DNA from: an uncultured Treponema sp.
GTDB lineage: Bacteria > Spirochaetota > Spirochaetia > Treponematales > Treponemataceae
Direction: 5' to 3'
DNA length: 7,408 nucleotides
Assembly (NCBI GenBank): GCA_937885175.1
Contig: CAKZZO010000069.1
Location: 1 to 7,408, forward strand
The stretch's first letter is position 1. Every line of letters starts with the position of its first letter. The position numbers were made by a program, and so were the translations under genes. Under the pieces are notes generated by a model. It worked only from the letters and a program-made list of their open reading frames with translations. It did no database searches and was not told the DNA's origin. Below are positions 1 to 5,269 of the stretch, one piece after another.

Positions 1-16
1 TTTACCTGTGCCCTTT

Positions 17-43
17 TTGTCTTACGTGTGAATGGATTATAAT
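17..43 (+). promoter_or_regulatory. Candidate sigma-70-type promoter of the acyltransferase gene
   Basis: A perfect TATAAT lies at 38-43. The only -35 candidate is TTGTCT at 17-22 (4 of 6 consensus bases) with a short 15-bp spacer, so the -10 box carries most of the case. Transcription would start near 50, giving a leader of about 40 nt. There is no clear Shine-Dalgarno sequence before the ATG at 92. Confidence 0.5.
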
Positions 44-68
44 GCGTTTGCCCTGCTTGAATAAAACA

Positions 69-82
69 GTAAGTAGTCTTAC
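69..82 (+). other. Small palindrome in the acyltransferase leader
   Basis: GTAAG (69-73) and CTTAC (78-82) form a perfect 5-bp inverted repeat around the loop TAGT, ending 9 nt before the start codon. It occupies the place where a ribosome binding site would be expected. It could be a weak mRNA hairpin or a protein-binding half-site pair, or it could be chance; nothing else in the sequence decides between these. Confidence 0.25.
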
Positions 83-91
83 AATAGAAAT

Positions 92-991
92 ATGGCAGGA
101 ATATCAATTCGAGAAAAATACGGCGACATTATAAAGCAACTTGCACAGGTTTCTGTGGCGGCTGATAAAATCAATGAGACGAATGTATATCAGAAGGCAA
201 ATCCACAGACCCGCAAATTTATTGATGTATTGGTGGGTGATCATCTGGCGGAAGGAAGTCGCCTTGAACATAAGGCAAACTGGCATGCCTTCTATGAGGC
301 AGTCAAAGCAGGAAAATCCGGTTTGATTTTGATGGAGCATTACAGCAATGCCGACCTTCCCGCATTGTGCTGGCTTTTAGAGCACGATTTGGGCGAGGAG
401 GGTAAAGACCTTTCCAGCAAAATCGTTGCCATTGCAGGCATGAAACTGAACGAAGCCGACCCCGGCGTAAAGGCCTTTGCAGAAAGTTTTAGCCGCGTGG
501 TTATCTATCCAACCCGCTCCCTGAATGCGGCAGAAGAAAAGGCTCAGACTGAAGAAGAACGGCTTGCAGAAGAAAAAAAGGCTCGCACCATTAATCTTGC
601 GGCAATGCGGGCAATGGACAAATGCAAGCGTGACGGTGAAGTGATTCTGGTTTTTCCCAGTGGTACCCGCTATCGCCCCGGGCATCCGGAAACAAAACGC
701 GGACTCAAAGAAATTGACAGTTATCTGCGTATGTTTGACGTGATGGTTCTGGTAACGATAAACGGTCAGATTCTTTCTATTGATATGGATAATCCTGACG
801 ACATGCTGGCAGACAAACTGGAAAGGGCGGTGCAGATTTTTGCAGCAAGCCCGGTAATTGAATGTAAGCAGTATCGCAAGGATTATCTTGCTACGCTGCC
901 AGCCGACCATCCTGACCCCAAGCAGGCAATGATTGACCATGTGATGGAAGCATTTGACATTCAGCATGAGGAAATTGAAAAGCTGATGTAG
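92..991 (+). CDS. Soluble glycerolipid-type acyltransferase (PlsC/GPAT superfamily)
   Basis: Predicted 299-residue acyltransferase that would move an acyl chain to glycerol-3-phosphate or a lysophospholipid in phospholipid synthesis. It has the superfamily's catalytic HX4D motif (His83-Tyr-Ser-Asn-Ala-Asp88). A second block, VVIYPTRS, lies at 136-143. The substrate-binding block is FPSGTR at 188-193, followed by YRPG; this is closer to the P-S-G-x-R form of soluble plant-type glycerol-3-phosphate acyltransferases than to the FPEGTR of bacterial PlsC. Between these blocks is a charged, probably helical insert rich in Glu, Lys and Ala (about 146-166). No signal peptide or membrane helix is visible, so it is probably cytosolic or peripheral. 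The ATG at 92 is the only sensible start, because the next in-frame Met (81) is almost at the catalytic His. It is monocistronic and converges on the cyclase gene 14 bp away. The exact acyl acceptor cannot be read from the sequence. Confidence 0.82.
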   Translation: MAGISIREKYGDIIKQLAQVSVAADKINETNVYQKANPQTRKFIDVLVGDHLAEGSRLEHKANWHAFYEAVKAGKSGLILMEHYSNADLPALCWLLEHDLGEEGKDLSSKIVAIAGMKLNEADPGVKAFAESFSRVVIYPTRSLNAAEEKAQTEEERLAEEKKARTINLAAMRAMDKCKRDGEVILVFPSGTRYRPGHPETKRGLKEIDSYLRMFDVMVLVTINGQILSIDMDNPDDMLADKLERAVQIFAASPVIECKQYRKDYLATLPADHPDPKQAMIDHVMEAFDIQHEEIEKLM

Positions 992-1005
992 GGCAAAAAT
1001 TTCGC

Positions 1006-2580
1006 TTATTCGGAGCGGCTGGACGGCATGTTCAGCCGCTTTTTTGTTTCTTCCTTGTCCTTGTACATGGCTTCGTCTGCCCGTTTGAACACGTCATCGA
1101 AGGAAGTGTCTGTTTGGGGGTCATATTCTGCAAGTCCAACGGCAACTGACACAGAAAGTTGCTTTCGCTCTGCAAAAATGGCAATTCTTTTCAGGCGGGA
1201 TTTGAATTCATGCAGGAGGTCTTCTCGCTCATCGTAATTCTTTTCCAAAAGGGCGACAAATTCATCTCCGCCGATTCGGTATACAGGGGCATGCTGGAAA
1301 ACATCACAGATGAGTGCTGATGCAGAAGTAATCAAATCATTGCCCGTTTCGTGACCATAGGTGTCGTTGGTGATTTTTAGGTTGTTGATGTCAAAAACGA
1401 TGACGGCAAAATGGTCAACTGTTTTTTCAGCAATACGCTGTTGCGCAACGGCAATGGAACGCTGGTAGGCAGTCATGTTGCGTACACCAGTGAGGGAATC
1501 CCGATAGAGATAATTTGGCAAGCGCTGCATGGTCTCCTGAAAACTTTTTGCCAGTATGCCTATTTCATCGTTATTGTTGACGGGCAGTTTTGCCGTTACG
1601 TCACCATCGGCGAGTTTTCGGGTAGCGGCAACCAGTTCCATAAGGGGATTGATGATATGGGCTGTAAGCCGAAAACTTATCAGAATGAAGACACCGGCGA
1701 CAATCAGTGTGGCAAGCAGCAGCATGAGGATGAGGGCGTTTCTTTCTGCATTGATTTCGTTTTTGGGTGCAGATACCGTGAGCGTCCATCCATTGTGTAC
1801 CAGCAGTGAATAGGAGCGGCTGTTGGTGTCATAGTTAAGCACCAGGTCGCCGGGATTGAAGTTCCTGTGGTAAACGGCGCGGTTTGCAGCATCAACAATA
1901 TAGGCATGACCGCTTTTGTAGAGCGAAACCTCTTTCAATTCATCGGCAATCATCGCATACTGCATGTCCATGCCCACAAGTCCAATGAATTTTCCTCGGA
2001 TATAAATGGGAACAACGTAAGAAATGATTTCCTTTTCGGTTTCCAGGCTTGTGTACGGAGAAATCCAGACTGCCTTGCCTGCTTTTTTTGCAAGATAATA
2101 TCTTCCTGCCTCCGGCACATCGTACTCAGTAAAATTGCGCACGTCGGGAATCGGCTTGGCAAAAAAACGGGTGTAGCGGGGGTTGTAGACCATAAAATAG
2201 CCTTCAGAAGCGGGAAAATATTCAGGATTAAACCAAAAATAATAGGCCGTTGCTCCTCTGGTATGAAAGGTGATGGTCTGATGCATGGATTCTATCTTTT
2301 TTATAAACGCCTGGCGGTAGGATCTGCTGTCAGTAAGATTGGCATAGCCGTCAATCTCGCCAAGAATGATGTCTTTCATGCTGTCTACGGCCTGTTCGAT
2401 ATTCCGCAAGGTGATGTCCAGTGTTTCTTTTGTTACCTGACATTGCAACTGAATGGTGTTTTGAGATGATTTTTCAGTAAGGAGAGAAATGCGGACAATA
2501 CTGATTCCACCCAATAGGATTGTTGCAAAAAGCGTACAACTAGTGATGAGCAGAATCAGCTTGTTTTTAATAGAAAACAT
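1006..2580 (-). CDS. Membrane-bound diguanylate cyclase with Cache sensor, HAMP and GGDEF domains
   Basis: A 524-residue receptor-type enzyme predicted to make cyclic di-GMP from two GTP. Order of parts: membrane helix 7-29; periplasmic Cache-like sensor about 31-280, with the stretch around Tyr153-Tyr176 and GLVGMDM (200-206) typical of double-Cache domains; membrane helix 282-303; HAMP linker about 304-356; GGDEF domain about 357-515. The catalytic domain opens with YRDSLTGVRN (359-368), carries the metal-ligand Asp397 in FDINNLK, Asn405 and the YGH block (408-410), and has an intact GGDEF at 437-441, so it should be active. No RxxD inhibitory site sits five residues before GGDEF (that position reads FQHA), so classic product inhibition is not expected. 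The ligand is unknown; the Cache amino-acid motif looks incomplete. The ATG at 2580 gives the expected short basic N-terminus before the first helix, but its Shine-Dalgarno is weak. It lies 63 bp downstream of the ATPase gene on the same strand but has its own promoter. Confidence 0.88.
   Translation of the reverse strand: MFSIKNKLILLITSCTLFATILLGGISIVRISLLTEKSSQNTIQLQCQVTKETLDITLRNIEQAVDSMKDIILGEIDGYANLTDSRSYRQAFIKKIESMHQTITFHTRGATAYYFWFNPEYFPASEGYFMVYNPRYTRFFAKPIPDVRNFTEYDVPEAGRYYLAKKAGKAVWISPYTSLETEKEIISYVVPIYIRGKFIGLVGMDMQYAMIADELKEVSLYKSGHAYIVDAANRAVYHRNFNPGDLVLNYDTNSRSYSLLVHNGWTLTVSAPKNEINAERNALILMLLLATLIVAGVFILISFRLTAHIINPLMELVAATRKLADGDVTAKLPVNNNDEIGILAKSFQETMQRLPNYLYRDSLTGVRNMTAYQRSIAVAQQRIAEKTVDHFAVIVFDINNLKITNDTYGHETGNDLITSASALICDVFQHAPVYRIGGDEFVALLEKNYDEREDLLHEFKSRLKRIAIFAERKQLSVSVAVGLAEYDPQTDTSFDDVFKRADEAMYKDKEETKKRLNMPSSRSE
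1014..1045 (+). terminator. Rho-independent terminator of the acyltransferase gene
   Basis: AGCGGCTG (1014-1021) pairs perfectly with CAGCCGCT (1033-1040) around an 11-nt loop. The run of six T at 1040-1045 follows directly. The hairpin starts 22 nt after the acyltransferase stop. It lies wholly within the last codons of the converging cyclase gene, so the same bases encode that protein's C-terminus. On the minus strand no comparable T-run directly follows the stem, so it looks directional. Confidence 0.75.
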
Positions 2581-2611
2581 AGGTCTTTTCTCTTGGGAAC
2601 ACCCTACTTAT

Positions 2612-2640
2612 AGTATAAAACACTCCCAAAGATAAGACAA
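2612..2640 (-). promoter_or_regulatory. Promoter of the diguanylate cyclase gene
   Basis: Read on the minus strand, TTGTCT (2635-2640, 4 of 6) and TATACT (2612-2617, 5 of 6) are separated by exactly 17 bp. The start codon is about 25-30 nt downstream of the expected transcription start. The -35 box begins 3 bp after the ATPase stop codon, and no strong terminator separates the two, so some read-through from the metal-efflux genes is possible. An inverted repeat TTGGGA (2593-2598) / TCCCAA (2624-2629) flanks the -10 and may be an operator. Confidence 0.6.
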
Positions 2641-2643
2641 GCC

Positions 2644-4719
2644 TTATTTTTTTGACCGCAATAAGCGAAGGGCGTTTAGAATACAGATGAAACACACGCC
2701 TACATCGCCAAAAACTGCAAACCACATGTTTACAATACCTGCCGCGCCAAAGACCATGATTGCACCCTTTACACCCAGTGCAAAAATAATGTTCTGCCAG
2801 ACGACATGACTGGTTGCGCGGGCAATGCTGATGGCAGAAGCAAGTCTGCTGGGCTTGTCGTCCATAATTACTACGTCCGCCGCTTCAATGGCCGCATCAC
2901 TTCCCAGTGCTCCCATGGCCACACCCACATCGGCACGGGCAAGAACCGGGCTGTCGTTTATTCCGTCGCCTACGAACATGACTTTTTCGCCTGAGGCAAG
3001 CAGTTCTTCCACTCGGCTCACTTTATCCTGTGGGAGCAGTTCCGCATACACCGTATCTACGCCTACATCAGATGCGACTTTTTCGGCTACGGCTTTTGTA
3101 TCTCCCGTGAGCATGACGGTCTGCTTGATGCCCAGTTTTTTGAGTTCCCTCACCGTATCAGCGGCATCTTCTTTAGCCTCATCGCTGATGATGATAAATC
3201 CCTTGTATGAACCCTGTACGGCGATGTAAACCACCGTGCCTACTTCTGACGATACACTTTCATTAAAACCAGACACTTTCTGCGCCAGCATGAGCGTGCG
3301 GTTTCCGGCAAGAACGGTTTCGCCATTCAAATCCACCTGCAGGCCTTGACCGCTGATTTCCCGCACATTCTGACAGGAAATTTTTCCACATAGGGGGCAT
3401 GAATGTGCTGCCCTCAGGGAAAGGGAAATGGGATGATTTGAACAACTTTCCGCATGGGCGGCAATGGCAAGGAGTTCACCTTCCGTCAGATTTGCCTCCG
3501 CTGGATTGATTGAGGAAACGGCAAAAGTGCCTTTGGTGAGCGTTCCCGTTTTATCGAACACGGCAATGCGGGCGGCTGCCAATGCCTCCATATAATTGCT
3601 TCCTTTTACCAGTACGCCGTTTGCGCTTTCCGCTCCAATGCCGCTGAAAAAAGAAAGGGGTACGGAAATGACCAGCGCACAGGGGCAGGACACGACAAGG
3701 AACATAAGCGCACGATATATCCACACAGACCAGCCGTATTGGGCAAAGAGGGGAGGGGCAAAGAACTGTAGGACTAGGGGAGGAATCAGGGCAAGTGCAA
3801 GGGCAAGGGCACAGACAATGGGTGTGTAGACTTTTGCAAAGCGGGTGATGAATTTTTCGCTTTTTGCTTTTACATCGCTTGCCTTTTCGGTCAGTTCCAG
3901 GATGCGTGTGACGGCACTTTCGCCATAGGGTTTTGTCACCTGGGCAGTCAGTACGCCCTGGGTGTTTACAAAGCCTGCCATAATCTCACAGCCACCAGAC
4001 ACTTGGCGAGGTACGCTTTCGCCAGTGAGCGCAGAAGTATCCACAAAAGAACTGCCTTCTTGAATCAGGCAGTCCAGCGGAACGCGCTCTCCCGGCTTGA
4101 TTTCGATAATCGCGCCCACAGCAACATCTTCTGCCCGAACGGTTTTCCGCTCGCCATTTTCTACAATTGTGGCATGGTCAGGACGAATGTCCATGAGGGC
4201 AGAAATACTGTCGCGGGATTTGTCCACGGCATAATCCTGAAAAAACTCGCCCACTTGGTAGAACAGCATGACTGCAACCGCTTCTGCAAATTCGCCTACA
4301 AAGACTGCGCCTAGCGAAGCCACCGTCATTAAAAACTGCTCGTCAAAAACCTTTCCGTTTTTAATATTGCGGGCGGCATTCAGCACAACGCTTCGTCCAC
4401 AGGTAAGGTAGGCCGCAAGATAGAGTGCCATGTATACTGCCCGAATTCCCAACGCAAGAGAATTTACATCTGCCGTAAGTCCCAGTAAGGCGGCAATCCG
4501 TTCTGGTGCAAAAAAAGGCAGGTGCTCCACCGTCAGGGCAAGGGCAAAGAGTGCCGCTGCCGTCAGAATCTTTTTGAGCGCACCGCCTTCGTCCTCGTCA
4601 TGGTGCTCATGGTCGTGGCAACCGCATTCACAGTGAATGTGCGCTCCGTGCTCGTGACCATGTTCATGCTCAGTGTGATGACAGCATTCATGTTCATGTG
4701 TATCTTCTTCGTGTTCCAT
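2644..4719 (-). CDS. zntA: P1B-type zinc/cadmium-exporting ATPase
   Basis: A 691-residue heavy-metal pump predicted to drive Zn(II), and probably Cd(II) or Pb(II), out across the inner membrane using ATP. Catalytic features: TGES (232-235, actuator), CPC in TM6 (345-347), DKTGT with phosphorylated Asp389, Glu424, the His-Pro pair 429-430 and GQG (457-459) for ATP binding, TGD (538-540) and GDGIND (584-589). Lys650 in TM7 and Asp672 in TM8 match the P1B-2 (ZntA/CadA) metal site. Eight membrane helices fit: about 50-70, 86-105, 127-142, 144-160, 297-317, 333-355, 639-660 and 664-686. The N-terminus has no GMTCxxC metal-binding domain; the first 46 residues are instead packed with 15 His, 5 Cys (including CxCxC at 30-34) and many acidic residues. 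The nucleotide-binding domain has an unusual Cys cluster (441, 444, 449). The start is fixed by AGGAG six bases before the ATG. It lies downstream of an alpha-5-type zinc repressor, which supports zinc as substrate. Confidence 0.93.
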   Translation of the reverse strand: MEHEEDTHEHECCHHTEHEHGHEHGAHIHCECGCHDHEHHDEDEGGALKKILTAAALFALALTVEHLPFFAPERIAALLGLTADVNSLALGIRAVYMALYLAAYLTCGRSVVLNAARNIKNGKVFDEQFLMTVASLGAVFVGEFAEAVAVMLFYQVGEFFQDYAVDKSRDSISALMDIRPDHATIVENGERKTVRAEDVAVGAIIEIKPGERVPLDCLIQEGSSFVDTSALTGESVPRQVSGGCEIMAGFVNTQGVLTAQVTKPYGESAVTRILELTEKASDVKAKSEKFITRFAKVYTPIVCALALALALIPPLVLQFFAPPLFAQYGWSVWIYRALMFLVVSCPCALVISVPLSFFSGIGAESANGVLVKGSNYMEALAAARIAVFDKTGTLTKGTFAVSSINPAEANLTEGELLAIAAHAESCSNHPISLSLRAAHSCPLCGKISCQNVREISGQGLQVDLNGETVLAGNRTLMLAQKVSGFNESVSSEVGTVVYIAVQGSYKGFIIISDEAKEDAADTVRELKKLGIKQTVMLTGDTKAVAEKVASDVGVDTVYAELLPQDKVSRVEELLASGEKVMFVGDGINDSPVLARADVGVAMGALGSDAAIEAADVVIMDDKPSRLASAISIARATSHVVWQNIIFALGVKGAIMVFGAAGIVNMWFAVFGDVGVCFICILNALRLLRSKK

Positions 4720-4725
4720 AAAAAT

Positions 4726-4730
4726 CTCCT
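4726..4730 (-). promoter_or_regulatory. Shine-Dalgarno site of the ATPase gene
   Basis: AGGAG on the minus strand, six bases before the ATG at 4719. It is the best ribosome binding site in the window and fixes the start of the His-rich N-terminus. It also means the ATPase can be translated independently of the repressor gene, despite the hairpin element upstream. Confidence 0.8.
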
Positions 4731-4752
4731 GTGCCGTGGTGAATCAGACTGT

Positions 4753-4845
4753 GCGTTAGGGTATGGAGCGGTGGCGCAGCCAGTGCGATAGCACCGCGCG
4801 TCAGCAAGCCGCGGAACACCCGACCCGCGTAAGCGGGAAACGCCC
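4753..4845. repeat. GC-rich structured intercistronic element (candidate dispersed repeat)
   Basis: A GC-rich block between the repressor and ATPase genes, ending 5 bp from the repressor stop codon. It is bounded by GCGTT at 4753 on the plus strand and by the same GCGTT read from 4843 on the minus strand. Inside are CCCGC (4824-4828) / GCGGG (4833-4837) with a 4-nt loop, GCGGTG (4768-4773) / CACCGC (4792-4797), and an outer GCGG (4768-4771) / CCGC (4809-4812). It has no T-run, so it is not an intrinsic terminator, and it encodes nothing convincing. Its pattern resembles GC-rich extragenic palindromic repeats seen many times per genome in some spirochaetes and Bacteroidetes; that resemblance is from memory. 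It may shape mRNA processing or the ratio of the two products. Confidence 0.55.
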
Positions 4846-4850
4846 AAGAC

Positions 4851-5177
4851 TTACTCCTCAATATGCTCCAGCCCCATGTTCAGAATCTTGGTCACATGGT
4901 CGTCACTGAGCGCGTAGATAAGCGACTTTCCCTCCCGGCGAAAGCGAACCAGACCGTTTGTTTTGAGGATGCGCAGCTGATGACTGATTGCACTTTGGGT
5001 CATGTCCAGAACTTCTGCAAGGTCACCCACCGCAAGTTCCTTTCCCAAAAGGGCAAAGAGAATCCGTATGCGGGTGGAGTCTCCAAAAATCTTGAACAGT
5101 TCCGCAAGGTCAAAAAGCATGTCCTCATCAGGCATATCATCACGGATTTTTTCTAATTCATTTGAACAAGTGTTCAT
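4851..5177 (-). CDS. ArsR/SmtB-family zinc-responsive repressor
   Basis: A 108-residue winged-helix repressor of the SmtB/CzrA/ZiaR type. It should bind DNA as an apo-dimer and release when Zn(II) binds. The core is LFKIFGDSTRIRIL (about 27-40), and the recognition helix is TQSAISHQLRILK (60-72). Near the C-terminus are Asp92-x-His94 and His105-x-x-Glu108; their identity and spacing match the alpha-5 zinc site of SmtB, with Glu108 the last residue. The alpha-3 Cys site of ArsR/CadC is absent: the equivalent stretch reads ELAVGDL instead of ELCVCDL. This argues for Zn or Co sensing rather than As, Cd or Pb. I place the start at 5177 (MNTC...). A longer frame opens at an ATG at 5192, but that codon lies upstream of the predicted transcription start. 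The start codon would then be the first bases of the mRNA. It is the first gene of the efflux unit and probably represses itself. Confidence 0.9.
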   Translation of the reverse strand: MNTCSNELEKIRDDMPDEDMLFDLAELFKIFGDSTRIRILFALLGKELAVGDLAEVLDMTQSAISHQLRILKTNGLVRFRREGKSLIYALSDDHVTKILNMGLEHIEE

Positions 5178-5179
5178 AT
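5160..5179. promoter_or_regulatory. Operator for the ArsR/SmtB repressor
   Basis: ATTTGAACA (5160-5168) and TGTTCATAT (5171-5179) are 9-bp arms around a 2-bp centre, with one mismatched pair. The core TGAACA-AG-TGTTCA is perfect and fits the TGAA-N6-TTCA pattern known for SmtB/CzrA operators. It covers the repressor's predicted transcription start and first codons, so bound repressor would block RNA polymerase. It is about 75 bp upstream of the uup start site, so direct control of uup is less likely. Confidence 0.8.
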
Positions 5180-5183
5180 ATCT

Positions 5184-5212
5184 ATGATACATTCCTTCCT
5201 TCTTTCTGTCAA
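5184..5212 (-). promoter_or_regulatory. Promoter of the zinc repressor/ATPase operon
   Basis: On the minus strand a perfect TTGACA (5207-5212) and TATCAT (5184-5189, 5 of 6) are separated by 17 bp, the strongest promoter in the window. Six bases after the -10 box comes the ATG at 5177, so transcription is expected to begin at or next to the start codon. The purine-rich AGAAGG, which would serve as a Shine-Dalgarno for the upstream ATG at 5192, lies within the promoter spacer and would not be transcribed. Confidence 0.8.
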
Positions 5213-5218
5213 CAAGAA

Positions 5219-5247
5219 TTTACCCTTCCGTTGGTTTTTGTTATAAT
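5219..5247 (+). promoter_or_regulatory. Promoter of uup
   Basis: TTTACC (5219-5224, 4 of 6) and a perfect TATAAT (5242-5247) are separated by 17 bp. The expected start is near 5254, leaving a leader of about 16 nt. Its -35 box is 6 bp from the -35 box of the divergent repressor promoter, so the two polymerase sites lie back to back and probably compete or influence each other. Confidence 0.75.
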
Positions 5248-5259
5248 CGGTATGGAATT

Positions 5260-5264
5260 GGTGG
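5260..5264 (+). promoter_or_regulatory. Shine-Dalgarno-like site of uup
   Basis: GGTGG, one base off GGAGG, lies 5 nt before the ATG at 5270. Together with the promoter position it selects 5270 over in-frame alternatives at 5252 (before the expected transcription start) and at the TTG at 5162 (inside the divergent repressor gene). Confidence 0.55.
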
Positions 5265-5269
5265 CTGGC

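Noticed and set aside
377..967. Long open frame on the minus strand (196 codons) inside the acyltransferase gene
   Set aside because: It is wholly antisense to a gene with clear catalytic motifs, has no recognisable domain and is rich in Cys, His and Phe as expected of a shadow frame.
1867..2469. Open frame on the plus strand (200 codons) across the Cache region
   Set aside because: It is antisense to a well-supported sensor domain, and its translation shows no family motif or ribosome binding site.
2644..2668. Possible terminator at the end of the ATPase gene (CTTATT/AATAAG)
   Set aside because: The stem is AT-rich, overlaps the stop codon, has an 11-nt loop and is not followed by a T-run on the minus strand.
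4625..4639. Perfect 7-1-7 palindrome CATTCAC-A-GTGAATG near the ATPase N-terminus
   Set aside because: It lies inside the repetitive His/Glu/Cys codons, where such symmetry arises easily; there is no promoter nearby.
4563..4847. Open frame on the minus strand reading through the intercistronic element into the ATPase start region
   Set aside because: It is out of frame with the ATPase, covers the GC-rich repeat and the His-rich coding DNA, and has no family resemblance.
5178..5192. Upstream ATG (5192) as the start of the repressor gene
   Set aside because: It lies upstream of the predicted transcription start and partly against the -10 box; homologues remembered from the family begin near MNTC-like residues. 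Kept as an alternative only.
5162..5269. TTG at 5162 or ATG at 5252 as the start of uup
   Set aside because: Both precede the expected transcription start near 5254. The extra residues do not look like an ABC-F N-terminus, whereas MNILSINNLSK at 5270 does.
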